Positions 1 to 7,584 of a DNA stretch of 12,852 nt are shown here, in pieces (the first letter of the stretch is position 1; every line of letters begins with the position of its first letter). This DNA comes from Bacteroidales bacterium UBA1458 (GTDB lineage: Bacteria > Bacteroidota > Bacteroidia > Bacteroidales > VadinHA17). The position numbers and the translations under genes are program-made. The notes beneath the pieces are model-generated. The model made no database searches. It was given only the letters and a program-made list of their open reading frames with translations, and was not told the DNA's origin. The stretch lies in the NCBI GenBank assembly GCA_002325785.1, contig DCSU01000070.1, positions 1 through 12,852 of the forward strand, read 5' to 3'.

Positions 1-543
1 ATGCCGCTGCAAAGCGGAAGTGACAGGATACTGGGCCTCATGCGCCGCCGCTACAGCAGGGAGGTATTCCGTGACAGGGTGATGCGGATACGCGAAAAGA
101 TGCCCGATGCCGGCATCGGCGCTGATGTTATCGTGGGATTCCCCGGTGAGACCGAAGATGATCATGAAGATACCTTCCGGTTTCTGGAGAGCATGCCCAT
201 CTCCTACCTGCATGTGTTTGCATTCTCACCCAGGCCGGGCACACCCGCCGCAGAACTGCCCGGCGAGATAAAAAAATCCGAAAAAGAGAGGCGAAGCAGA
301 CAGCTGATAAAATTGTCGGAAAGCCGTCGCATGCTTTTCATGCAGAATGCCACCGGCAAAACCTGTAACGTACTTTTTGAAAAGAGAAACGCTGACGGCA
401 CGGTAGCAGGACTGACAGAAAACTATATCCGGGTCGTGACACCCTTCAGAAAAGAACTCCCCGGCACAATCAGACAGGTGAGGCTGGTGTCAGTACGTGA
501 TGATGCCTCAATGAACGGTGAGCTAACGGATGTGACAGAGTGA
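1..543 (+). CDS. mtaB: tRNA (t6A37) methylthiotransferase MtaB, 3' part only
   Basis: This is the C-terminal part of a radical-SAM methylthiotransferase that adds a methylthio group to t6A at position 37 of tRNAs reading ANN codons. The visible 180 residues open inside the radical-SAM domain with PLQSGSD and MRRRY, followed by IGADVIVGFPGETE and YLHVFAFSPRPGTPAA. The last two favour MtaB over MiaB and RimO. Residues from about 115 onward resemble the C-terminal TRAM RNA-binding domain. The ATG at position 1 is an internal methionine, because the family has an N-terminal UPF0004 domain and the CxxxCxxC cluster motif upstream; the gene therefore starts outside the window. The TGA stop overlaps the ATG of the next gene by one base, which suggests cotranscription and translational coupling. 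I am confident of the family and slightly less so of the subfamily. Confidence 0.88.
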   Translation: MPLQSGSDRILGLMRRRYSREVFRDRVMRIREKMPDAGIGADVIVGFPGETEDDHEDTFRFLESMPISYLHVFAFSPRPGTPAAELPGEIKKSEKERRSRQLIKLSESRRMLFMQNATGKTCNVLFEKRNADGTVAGLTENYIRVVTPFRKELPGTIRQVRLVSVRDDASMNGELTDVTE

Positions 544-1427
544 TGAAACGTGCAGGCTACTATATTTTCTTCGTTTTTAATTATGTTATAACACTGCTGC
601 CGCTGAGAGTACTCTATCTCTTTTCTGATCTGCTTTATCTGCTACTCTATTATGTTATAAAATACCGCAGGAATGTTGTAGAGACAAATCTCAGGAATTC
701 CTTCCCGGAGAAAAGCGCCGACGAGCTCAGTGGCATTGCCCGGAGGTTCTACAGACATCTCTCCGACATGATGGCTGAGACTCTCAAGGCCACTCATATG
801 AGCCCGAAAGAGATCGCAAAAAGATTCACTGTAGGTAACAGAGCTCTTCTTGACCATCTCTATTCGGAGGGGAGAGATATTGTTGCACTCACCAGCCATT
901 ACAACAACTGGGAGTGGCTCTCTGCAATGCCGATGGATGTGCCTCACAAATTCATAACAATTTATAAACCTCTGAAAAACAAATATTTTGATCAATTTAT
1001 TTTTAAGCTGAGGTCAAAATACGGCCTTGTTGTCACACCAATGCACCAGATAGTCCGTGATCTTGTAAAATGCCGTAGTGAGAATGTCCGCACCCTGTCC
1101 GGTTTCGTTGGTGACCAGACCCCTCCTCCGAATGAGAATGCCTACTGGACCACCTTTCTTAACCAGGAGACCGGGTTCTACCGGGGAGCGGAGAAAGTGG
1201 CGCTGAAATATGACATGGCAGTCATCTTCATGAACATAGTCAAAGTGAAAAGAGGGTATTATAACATTGAATGTGAACTTATGACGGAACATCCCCGCGA
1301 GGAGGCACCTGACAGTATCATCTCCCGCTATGCTGAGATGCTCGAAGAAGTAATAAGGGAGAAACCTGAATACTGGCTATGGTCTCATCGCCGATGGAAG
1401 CACAAAAGGCCCGTGAAAAATGATTAA
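543..1427 (+). CDS. LpxL/HtrB-type lipid A or lysophospholipid acyltransferase
   Basis: This predicted inner-membrane acyltransferase (294 aa) probably transfers a secondary acyl chain to lipid A or a related envelope lipid. An N-terminal hydrophobic segment (about residues 6-40) is followed by a basic YRRNVVETNLRNSFP stretch typical of the LpxL/HtrB family. The catalytic HX4D/E motif is present as H119-YNNW-E124. Near the C-terminus EYWLWSHRRWKHKRP matches the usual family ending. I chose the ATG at 543 over the in-frame GTG at 540 because the two are adjacent and ATG is the better start; it overlaps the mtaB stop as TGATG. The gene overlaps the following glycosyltransferase by 8 bases. The exact acyl acceptor cannot be read from the sequence: Bacteroidota often have several such paralogues, some acting on amino-acid lipids or phospholipids. 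Confidence 0.87.
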   Translation: MKRAGYYIFFVFNYVITLLPLRVLYLFSDLLYLLLYYVIKYRRNVVETNLRNSFPEKSADELSGIARRFYRHLSDMMAETLKATHMSPKEIAKRFTVGNRALLDHLYSEGRDIVALTSHYNNWEWLSAMPMDVPHKFITIYKPLKNKYFDQFIFKLRSKYGLVVTPMHQIVRDLVKCRSENVRTLSGFVGDQTPPPNENAYWTTFLNQETGFYRGAEKVALKYDMAVIFMNIVKVKRGYYNIECELMTEHPREEAPDSIISRYAEMLEEVIREKPEYWLWSHRRWKHKRPVKND

Positions 1428-2445
1428 GACAGCTGTCGTCATACTGAATTGGAACGGGAGGGATTTCCTGGGCAGGTTTCTGCCGGATGTGGTACGGAAC
1501 ACTGTGTCAGGTGACACCGAGGTTATCGTTGCCGACAATGGGTCGGATGACGATTCCGTTGCATGGCTGTCGGAGCATCATCCCGGGTTAAGGGTGATCA
1601 CAATGGAGAAGAATTTCGGATATGCGGGAGGCTATAACAGGGCCCTGAGGCAGATCGAAGCTGAATTCTATATCCTTCTGAATTCTGATGTAAGTGTTGA
1701 GCCGGGATGGGCAGACAAACTCACCACTTACATGGAGATGCATCCTAATGTGGGCGCCTGTCAGCCGAAGATCCGTTCGTTTGAAAACCCTCAGGCCTTT
1801 GAGTACGCCGGAGCAGCCGGGGGTTATATTGACAGGTTCGGCTACCCCTTCTGCCGCGGCCGTATTTTTGATACCGTGGAAGATGACCATGGCCAGTACG
1901 ACGATACCCGTGAGATATTCTGGGCTTCAGGATCATGTATGGCTGTCAGGGCCTCGGCTTTTGACCAGTGCGACGGGTTTGATGATTCATTCTTTGTGCA
2001 CATGGAGGAGATCGACCTCTGCTGGAGGATGCAGAACGCAGGTTTCATGATTTGCTATGTGCCGCATGCCGTTGTCTGGCATGTTGGTGGCGGAACACTG
2101 AGCTACGGATCTCCAACAAAAATCTACTACAACTTTCGCAACAGCCTGATAATGCTGGCTAAAAACCTACCTGCCAGGCACCTGCGCAGGACTATCTTTA
2201 CCAGGCAGCTACTTGACGGTCTCGCAGCGGTGGTGCTGCTCTTTCGTGAGGGCCGTGCTGCCGCAGCCGCAGTGGTGAGAGCACATCATCATTTCCGCAG
2301 GCAGCGTACCGCTATAAAAACGTTCCGTGCAATGACACCCCACCCGGATATGTACCACTCTCCGCATACCATGCTGAACAATTTCCTCCTTTTTGAGTAT
2401 TATATACGCGGAAGAAAGAAATTTTCCGACTTAAGGTGGCACTAA
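1420..2445 (+). CDS. Family 2 glycosyltransferase (rhamnosyltransferase-like)
   Basis: This cytoplasmic or membrane-associated GT-A fold glycosyltransferase (341 aa) would transfer a sugar from a nucleotide donor to an envelope glycan or lipid. It opens with VVILNWNG and then VADNGSDDDS, the nucleotide-binding part of GT2. The metal-binding DxD-type site appears as LNSDV (D90). ASGSCMAVRASAF and the acceptor-side motif MEEIDLCWR (E196, E197, D199) follow, then VVWHVGGGT. This order is typical of the WcaE/RfbF-like, rhamnosyltransferase-annotated group. A hydrophobic stretch near residues 265-290 may be an amphipathic membrane contact. It starts inside the end of the acyltransferase gene and its stop lies inside the start of the phosphoesterase gene, so it is very probably in the same operon. 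Donor and acceptor sugars are unknown. Confidence 0.87.
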   Translation: MIKTAVVILNWNGRDFLGRFLPDVVRNTVSGDTEVIVADNGSDDDSVAWLSEHHPGLRVITMEKNFGYAGGYNRALRQIEAEFYILLNSDVSVEPGWADKLTTYMEMHPNVGACQPKIRSFENPQAFEYAGAAGGYIDRFGYPFCRGRIFDTVEDDHGQYDDTREIFWASGSCMAVRASAFDQCDGFDDSFFVHMEEIDLCWRMQNAGFMICYVPHAVVWHVGGGTLSYGSPTKIYYNFRNSLIMLAKNLPARHLRRTIFTRQLLDGLAAVVLLFREGRAAAAAVVRAHHHFRRQRTAIKTFRAMTPHPDMYHSPHTMLNNFLLFEYYIRGRKKFSDLRWH

Positions 2446-3602
2446 ACAGAAAACAGCAGATGGTAATATTCTTTGTAATAGTCTTCATAGTCTATTTCCT
2501 TACCAACTTTTATCTATGGTTCAAAGGGCACCGGGCCCTCTCCGGCGAAGGTTTTTCAACCACCTGGTATACTGTCGTTTTTCTGGTACTGGCCTCAACC
2601 TTCATAGCAGGCAAAATCCTGGAGCATAGCTATACGAACCTGTTTTCCGATATCCTCAACGTCATCGGCGGCTTCTGGATGGGCTTCATGCTTTACGGAT
2701 TCCTGATATGGCTGTCAGCAGATATTCTGTTTCTGCTTCAGAAGCCGTTTCACCTCATCCCGGATGCTGCCATACCAAAGGTCAGGCTCTGGCTCTTTGC
2801 AGGAGTAACGGTAACCACTGTCGTGCTGATCATTACAGGCTTCATAAACGCCGTGAGTCCGGTGACTACCCGTTATGACCTTGACGTCGACAAAAAATTT
2901 GCCAACGGAAAAGATTCGATGCACCTTGTGGCAGTCTCAGACATCCATCTCGGGAGTATCATACGCAGGAGAAGCATGAAACACCTCTCTGAGATGATCA
3001 GCCGCGAGAAGCCTGAGATGGTTCTGTTCCTCGGTGACCTGATAGACGGAAGCATTGGTCCGGTACTGCGTGACGATCTTCTCTCGCACCTTACCCTCCC
3101 GGCGCTGCCTTACGGCCAGTATGCCATCACCGGTAACCATGAGTTCATGGGCGACCTCAAAAAGTCTATTCCCTATATCGAGAGCAAAGGCATCAGGGTA
3201 CTTTCAGATGTAGTAATCAGGCTTGACAACGGCGTGCAGATAGTGGGACGAACCGACAGAACAGTGATGCAGGGTAATGGTAAAGGGCGCGCTTCGCTCG
3301 ACAGCCTGCTGGCACAGACAGACACTTCAGCCCCTGTCATCCTGCTCGACCACCAGCCCTATGAGCTGTCTGCACTTGCCGGTACAGGCGTTGACCTTCA
3401 GATGTCAGGCCATACCCACAACGGACAGATGTGGCCGCTGACCATTGTTACCAATAAAATGTTCGAACTGAGTCACGGGTATAAAAAGTTCGGCGATACG
3501 CACGTAATAGTCTCATCCGGATTCGGTATCTGGGGACCGCGCATGCGCATAGGCACCCGACCCGAGATCCTATCAATCACCCTGAAGGGCAGGTCAGAGT
3601 AA
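2436..3602 (+). CDS. Membrane-anchored calcineurin-like metallophosphoesterase (YkuE-like)
   Basis: This 388-aa protein has about four N-terminal membrane segments (roughly residues 9-29, 44-62, 75-100, 115-138) and a C-terminal calcineurin-like phosphoesterase domain. The two-metal site is complete: D169-x-H171 (SDIHLG), G200-D201-L-I-D204, G233-N-H-E236, a further His in LLDHQP, and G325-H-T-H328-NGQ. The closest named relatives I recognise are YkuE-type enzymes and LpxH-like pyrophosphohydrolases, so a lipid or nucleotide-linked phosphoester in the envelope is a plausible substrate, but that is inference. The GTG at 2436 overlaps the preceding gene by 10 bases. An ATG at 2460 would still keep the first membrane segment and is a real alternative. 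The stop overlaps the convergent murF gene, so the 3' ends share 9 bases. Confidence 0.85.
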   Translation: MALNRKQQMVIFFVIVFIVYFLTNFYLWFKGHRALSGEGFSTTWYTVVFLVLASTFIAGKILEHSYTNLFSDILNVIGGFWMGFMLYGFLIWLSADILFLLQKPFHLIPDAAIPKVRLWLFAGVTVTTVVLIITGFINAVSPVTTRYDLDVDKKFANGKDSMHLVAVSDIHLGSIIRRRSMKHLSEMISREKPEMVLFLGDLIDGSIGPVLRDDLLSHLTLPALPYGQYAITGNHEFMGDLKKSIPYIESKGIRVLSDVVIRLDNGVQIVGRTDRTVMQGNGKGRASLDSLLAQTDTSAPVILLDHQPYELSALAGTGVDLQMSGHTHNGQMWPLTIVTNKMFELSHGYKKFGDTHVIVSSGFGIWGPRMRIGTRPEILSITLKGRSE

Positions 3603-4889
3603 AGGATAGACCTTTTCAAGCATCATCCCGCGCGATCCTTTTACCAGGATAGTGTATTCCACCGGCTTCGCTGACCTCAGCCACTCAACAGCCTCCTCAG
3701 TGGATGCAAATAACCGTCCCGGAAAGAGTTCACCGGCAGCCTCGCGGAAGCGTGGCCCTATTATCAGAGCCTCAACTGTACCAATACTACGCAGCTGACT
3801 TAGTACTGATGCATGCCCTGCATAGCTCTCGCTGCCCAGCTCCAGCATGTCACCAATTATTACCATCTTCTTCTCTGACCGCAGTTCCGCAAAAGAAGAA
3901 ATGGCCTTCTCCATGCTTGACGGGTTGGCGTTGTAAGAATCACGAATCACTGTGTTCCTCCCGGTGTCAACCACCTGCGAGCGGTTATTCGCTGGCATAT
4001 ATCCGGAGATGGCCTCTGCAATGTCACCTACAGGAACATCAAAAAGTAATCCCGTTGCCATTGCCGCCCTCACATTATCAAGATTGTGTGCACCGAACAG
4101 GGATGTTGCAAAAGTGTGTTCCCTGCCGTCAATAACCGCGTTGACATTCAGGTATAAACCCTCCGCTTTCGCCTGAACCGCATGGAGGCTGTGGTCTCCC
4201 GGCAATGAATAGGGAACCGTCGCCCCGGCAATGTGCAGCAGGTCACGGAGAACGGGATTATCATCATTGTAGATGGCGGTCCCCCCGCTCCTTCCTAGCC
4301 ACCGGTAGAGCTCCGACTTGGCAGACCTGACATTCTCAGCCGAGCCAAATCCCTCAATGTGGGCAGTGCCTATATTGGTTATGATCCCATGAGTGGGCAT
4401 GGCCGTCTCGCAGAGCGATGCAATCTCACCCATGTGGTTGGCTCCCATCTCCACCACCACGAACCCGGCGTCATCGGGAGCGCCAAGGAGGGTCAGCGGT
4501 ACACCTATATGATTATTCAGGTTGCCGGCCGTACTGTGTACCTTCGCTTTCCTTGAGAGAACTGCGGTGACAAGCTCCCTGGTGGTAGTCTTGCCGTTGG
4601 TGCCGGTGATAGCGATGACAGGCACCTTCAGCCTGTGGCGGTGAGCGGCAGCGAGCGATGTCAGGGCTACGAGAACATCATCTACAAGCACCATTTTTTC
4701 GCCCGACAGTGTGGGGTCATCAACAACGGCTGCAAGTGCACCGGAGGCGATGGCTGCCGCGGCATGAACGTTACCGTCATGATTCGGACCCCTGAGCGCA
4801 AAAAAGATCTCGCCCTTGCTGACCGATCTCGAGTCCGTCGTTACCCCTGCCGAGCGGCGGTAAAGATCATATAACCCTTCTGTATCCAT
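3594..4889 (-). CDS. murF: UDP-MurNAc-tripeptide:D-Ala-D-Ala ligase MurF
   Basis: MurF is the cytoplasmic ATP-dependent ligase that adds D-Ala-D-Ala to UDP-MurNAc-tripeptide, the last soluble step in making the peptidoglycan precursor. The 431-aa length fits the family. The N-terminal substrate domain carries TTDSRSVSKGEIFFALRG (about residues 17-34). The ATP-binding P-loop ITGTNGKTTT has its lysine at K100. VVEMGANHMGEIASL and the AKSEL segment of the central domain follow, the latter equivalent to the AKxE site of other Mur ligases. The C-terminal domain shows RDSYNANPSSM and IIGDMLELG. The ATG at 4887-4889 gives the usual MurF N-terminus. Its 3' end overlaps the convergent phosphoesterase gene by 9 bases. 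It lies downstream of gldJ on the same strand but is separated from it by a terminator ending about 9 bases before its start codon. Confidence 0.96.
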   Translation of the reverse strand: MDTEGLYDLYRRSAGVTTDSRSVSKGEIFFALRGPNHDGNVHAAAAIASGALAAVVDDPTLSGEKMVLVDDVLVALTSLAAAHRHRLKVPVIAITGTNGKTTTRELVTAVLSRKAKVHSTAGNLNNHIGVPLTLLGAPDDAGFVVVEMGANHMGEIASLCETAMPTHGIITNIGTAHIEGFGSAENVRSAKSELYRWLGRSGGTAIYNDDNPVLRDLLHIAGATVPYSLPGDHSLHAVQAKAEGLYLNVNAVIDGREHTFATSLFGAHNLDNVRAAMATGLLFDVPVGDIAEAISGYMPANNRSQVVDTGRNTVIRDSYNANPSSMEKAISSFAELRSEKKMVIIGDMLELGSESYAGHASVLSQLRSIGTVEALIIGPRFREAAGELFPGRLFASTEEAVEWLRSAKPVEYTILVKGSRGMMLEKVYPLL

Positions 4890-4897
4890 TGAATTTC

Positions 4898-4932
4898 AAA
4901 AAGAAGCCCCATTACTTATCATAATGAGGCTT
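4898..4932 (-). terminator. Intrinsic terminator after gldJ, immediately before murF
   Basis: Read on the minus strand, arms 4932-4922 and 4914-4904 form an 11-bp stem. All pairs are Watson-Crick except one G-U (bases 4927 and 4909), with a 7-base loop (4921-4915). The 3' arm is followed by C and then five T residues (4902-4898). This is the usual architecture of a factor-independent terminator, sitting 25 bases past the gldJ stop and ending about nine bases before the murF start codon. It should end the gldJ transcript. Because it is so close to murF it could also act as an attenuator, or as a structure in a murF leader if murF transcription starts upstream of it. Confidence 0.75.
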
Positions 4933-4956
4933 TGTATCATATTAATATGTAGTTTA

Positions 4957-6444
4957 TTATAATCCTGCGGGACTACCGACCCTGATCATTGCGCACCTGA
5001 ACCCCAGGTCATCACGTGATGACTCCTGGTCGAGGTAGCGGCGGGTTGAAGGATTAAGCCAGTAAGCCCTGTCCTTCCATGAACCGCCCTTGATCACCCT
5101 GGCTTTGTCATTGATGAGAGTGACATAATCATTGTCTGTTTCATTCTGTGCATACATTCTCTCCGTCTGGGGCAGCTCGGCATTGCCTGACCACTCGAGG
5201 CTTGAGGAGATGCTTGATATTACGTCACCGTCAAGATAGTTCCTGTAGTCCGACTTCTGGTAGTTGTACCTGTTGGCCACATCCTCGGGCTTGACAGTAT
5301 CTATCTGAAGCCTTCCAAGCCTGTCTTTCTCAACCACCTGGCCATTGGCATCACGCCTGAGATCGGTGAAGACGTTACCCCTGAACGGGTTGAACATGTC
5401 AACATCTTCAGATGAGAGCGGACGGTATACATCCTGTACCCATTCGTTAACGTTTCCTGCCATGCAATAGAGACCGTAATCATTGGGCCAGTATGACCTG
5501 ACATCAACGGTTATGCTACCGGCGTCGTTGAGGTTCCCTGCAACACCCATCATGTCACCGCGTCCGCGGACGAAGTTAGCCATGAATTCGCCCCTGTATT
5601 TCGGAGCCGCATTGCGAACGTTGTGTCCGTCCCACGGGTATATTGATCTCTCATAAATCCTCTCTTCGAAGGTGTTACCCCTCAGACCATAAGCGGCAAA
5701 CTCCCACTCGGCTTCCGTCGGGAGACGGTAACGCGGCAGAAGGACCCCATCCTCCTGGCGCACGCGCGGATGAAGCTCGTCAACCCTCTGCCCGGGTACA
5801 CCTTCATACTGACCGGCCAGGTATGACTCGGTGTTGAAGTTGTTGGCCCCGGACTGTTCCACGTTGGCATCCTGCCACTTGCCCTCGAGAAGAATCTGCT
5901 CGTTGACCCTGTCAGTACGCCATACGCAATAGTCATTGGCCTGCAGCCAGCTGACGCCCACTACAGGATATGTATTATATGAGGGGTGCCTGAAATAATA
6001 TTGCACATAAGGTTCGTTGAAGGCAAGAGGATTTCTCCAGACCAACGTGTCAGGAAGAGCACGGCGGTGCACCTCGGGATAATCGCTGTAGACCCTTCTC
6101 AGCCAGTACAGATATTCACGGTAATCAAGGTTGGAGATCTCCGTCTCATCCATATAGAAGGAAGATACCGTAACCCTGCGCGGGGTGTTGTTCCAGTCGA
6201 ACATCACATCCTGCTCAACCCTTCCCATTGTGAATGTTCCTCCTTCAATGAGAACAAGATTGGGACCGGTGATCTGCTCTGAGGCCTCCCCGATAGGATA
6301 GCCAAGTTCATTGACATCACTCGACCTGGGATCCCTGTATCCCCAGCCGGTCGTCGGAGATACATTTTCCTGCTTTCCTCCCTTGCAGGAAAAAAGGAAG
6401 AGAGCAACAACTACAAAAACCGGTAAAGCTCTGAGTTTATACAT
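4957..6444 (-). CDS. gldJ: GldJ-family T9SS/gliding lipoprotein (FGE/SUMF1-like fold)
   Basis: This predicted lipoprotein (495 aa) of the GldJ family is needed in flavobacteria for gliding and type IX secretion, where it stabilises the GldK/T9SS assembly. The signal peptide ends in a lipobox L17-F-S-C20, so the mature protein should be lipid-anchored. The segment TTGWGYRDP (31-39) precedes a formylglycine-generating-enzyme-like domain: EGGTFTMG (67-74), DVMFDWNNTPRRVTV, MDETEISN, ALPDTLVWR, VVGVSWLQANDYCVWRTDRV, RLPTEAEWEFAA (around 239), GNVNEWVQD (around 330), KGGSW and GFRC (481-484). The WNNTP and ALPDTLVWR stretches and the PorU neighbourhood favour GldJ over GldK/PorK. The cysteine pair used by true FGE enzymes is absent in the KGGSWKDRAYW segment, consistent with a structural role. 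It is somewhat shorter than flavobacterial GldJ. No convincing promoter is seen in the 74-bp gap upstream, so it may be cotranscribed with the PorP/SprF gene. Confidence 0.9.
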   Translation of the reverse strand: MYKLRALPVFVVVALFLFSCKGGKQENVSPTTGWGYRDPRSSDVNELGYPIGEASEQITGPNLVLIEGGTFTMGRVEQDVMFDWNNTPRRVTVSSFYMDETEISNLDYREYLYWLRRVYSDYPEVHRRALPDTLVWRNPLAFNEPYVQYYFRHPSYNTYPVVGVSWLQANDYCVWRTDRVNEQILLEGKWQDANVEQSGANNFNTESYLAGQYEGVPGQRVDELHPRVRQEDGVLLPRYRLPTEAEWEFAAYGLRGNTFEERIYERSIYPWDGHNVRNAAPKYRGEFMANFVRGRGDMMGVAGNLNDAGSITVDVRSYWPNDYGLYCMAGNVNEWVQDVYRPLSSEDVDMFNPFRGNVFTDLRRDANGQVVEKDRLGRLQIDTVKPEDVANRYNYQKSDYRNYLDGDVISSISSSLEWSGNAELPQTERMYAQNETDNDYVTLINDKARVIKGGSWKDRAYWLNPSTRRYLDQESSRDDLGFRCAMIRVGSPAGL

Positions 6445-6518
6445 AGCAAGATAAGGTTTACTTGATTAATTTTTTATTGTATAAAGTTTGTCCATAAGAA
6501 AACTCTGCACCAAAATAA

Positions 6519-7484
6519 CTACAAAAGGGGTAACTTTATTATATGCGGAACCCTACTTTTTTCAACATTATTGAAACTAAACGACAGCCCGGCCTTCACA
6601 ATTGCTGTACCTTTGAATGAGACATCACCGCCGGCCACGATGTAATTATATGATATTATGATCTTTACAGGATCAGCATCCCATCCGAGAGCCGTTCCGG
6701 CAACCGTAAACCCTTGCGTAGCATGCCACAGTGATAGCCCCGAAATAATTCCCCTCCATCGCCCCTCAGTTCCTAAATAAACTGTGATATTTTCATCCTG
6801 AAGCAGGAGAGCGGCCGAAGGGTTAAGGGTGAAGCCGCTGCTGCCAAAGGTGAAGGAGCTTCCGGTGCTAAGGGTATAGAGTCGTTTCAGCCTGTTTTGT
6901 TCCTGGTTGTCATCGCTCAGCGAAGGCTGGGTGAGATGCATGACCGAGAGCCCCCCGTACCAGGGACCAGTTGAAAAGGAGACTCCCGTACCCAGGTCAA
7001 ACCCGGTGTATGCTGACGGGAAAGAATATCCGGCAGAGCCCCCTGTAATGCCTCGGAAGGGATCAACATCTTCGGGAAGTATGATTGATCCTGTCCTTAT
7101 GCCCCGGCTGACCAGTGAGGCCGTCAGCCCGGCATTGACATAGACGTTCCTTCCGGCCCTGAAATGATAAGCATAGCAGGCGCCGGCCCTGAGATCATTC
7201 ATGACATCACCCAGTATATCATCTGCCAGCCATACCCCTGCTCCGCCGTGCAGACCGGGATAATAACCGTCATAAGAGGCATAAACCGACTTCAGGGCAA
7301 AGCCGTTGCCGGGAAGAAATGAATATGCGGAGATGTTCAGCACGGGTGCCCCCGTTGCCCCGGTCCAGGCCGGGTTATACATCATGTGCATGCCTGACAT
7401 GGATCCATACCATGTATCCTGTCCTTTCAGGGTCACTGCGCATAAAAGCAAAGCGGGTATAAGAGTTGCGTACCTGAGCCTCAT
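6519..7484 (-). CDS. PorP/SprF-family type IX secretion outer-membrane protein
   Basis: This 321-aa protein of the PorP/SprF family is predicted to be an outer-membrane beta-barrel. Family members associate with the T9SS ring or with specific large secreted adhesins. An N-terminal signal peptide (about residues 1-22, ending TLKGQ) is followed by the family-typical GMHMMYNPAWTGATG segment. The rest is rich in alternating hydrophobic strands, with glycine- and aromatic-rich turns (for example YAYHFRAGRNVYVNAGL and VKIIISYNYIVAGGD), and ends in a FSFNNVEKSRVP strand. The gene lies between gldJ and porU, divergent from porU. It has a candidate -7 promoter element at 7553-7560 on the same strand. 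Because Bacteroidota carry many paralogues, I assign family rather than PorP or SprF identity. Confidence 0.86.
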   Translation of the reverse strand: MRLRYATLIPALLLCAVTLKGQDTWYGSMSGMHMMYNPAWTGATGAPVLNISAYSFLPGNGFALKSVYASYDGYYPGLHGGAGVWLADDILGDVMNDLRAGACYAYHFRAGRNVYVNAGLTASLVSRGIRTGSIILPEDVDPFRGITGGSAGYSFPSAYTGFDLGTGVSFSTGPWYGGLSVMHLTQPSLSDDNQEQNRLKRLYTLSTGSSFTFGSSGFTLNPSAALLLQDENITVYLGTEGRWRGIISGLSLWHATQGFTVAGTALGWDADPVKIIISYNYIVAGGDVSFKGTAIVKAGLSFSFNNVEKSRVPHIIKLPLL

Positions 7485-7552
7485 GGTTCTGTTCCGTTAT
7501 ATCAACGATCCGGGACCTTTAATATTTTATATCATAAGCATCATTCCGCGAG

Positions 7553-7560
7553 CAAAGATA
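7553..7560 (-). promoter_or_regulatory. Candidate -7 promoter element for the PorP/SprF gene
   Basis: On the minus strand these bases read TATCTTTG followed by C, an exact match to the Bacteroidetes sigma-ABfrA -7 consensus TAnnTTTG. Transcription would start near 7546 and give a leader of about 60 bases before the start codon at 7484. I see no clear TTTG or TTG -33 box at the expected distance, so the call rests on the -7 match and position. Confidence 0.5.
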
Positions 7561-7571
7561 ACCTACTTCAC

Positions 7572-7579
7572 TATCTTTG
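7572..7579 (+). promoter_or_regulatory. Candidate -7 promoter element for porU
   Basis: TATCTTTG followed by C is an exact match to TAnnTTTG, ending five bases before the porU ATG at 7585. With the usual 5-7 bases from element to start site, transcription would begin at or next to the ATG, giving a leaderless or nearly leaderless mRNA. No good -33 box is seen upstream. Confidence 0.5.
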
Positions 7580-7584
7580 CGCAT

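Larger units (their letters stand above)
7552..7580. repeat. 9-bp inverted repeat GCAAAGATA / TATCTTTGC with 11-bp spacer
   Basis: The arms 7552-7560 and 7572-7580 are perfect reverse complements of each other, and each contains a -7-like TATCTTTGC in opposite orientation. It lies in the 100-bp gap between the divergent PorP/SprF and porU genes. It may be two face-out promoter elements, or an operator for a dimeric regulator. Confidence 0.8.

Noticed and set aside
540..542. GTG as start of the acyltransferase gene
   Set aside because: An ATG follows immediately at 543 and forms the common TGATG overlap with the preceding stop.
1694..2050. Plus-strand 118-codon frame inside the glycosyltransferase gene
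   Set aside because: It is out of frame with a gene showing all GT2 motifs and has no family features of its own.
6445..6518. Promoter for gldJ in the gap after the PorP/SprF gene
   Set aside because: Only near matches to TAnnTTTG are present (for example TATCTTG next to the start codon), so no promoter is claimed.
7306..7584. Open frame extending porU upstream by 93 codons
   Set aside because: It runs antisense through the start of the PorP/SprF gene and would bury the signal peptide; the ATG at 7585 gives a normal secreted N-terminus.
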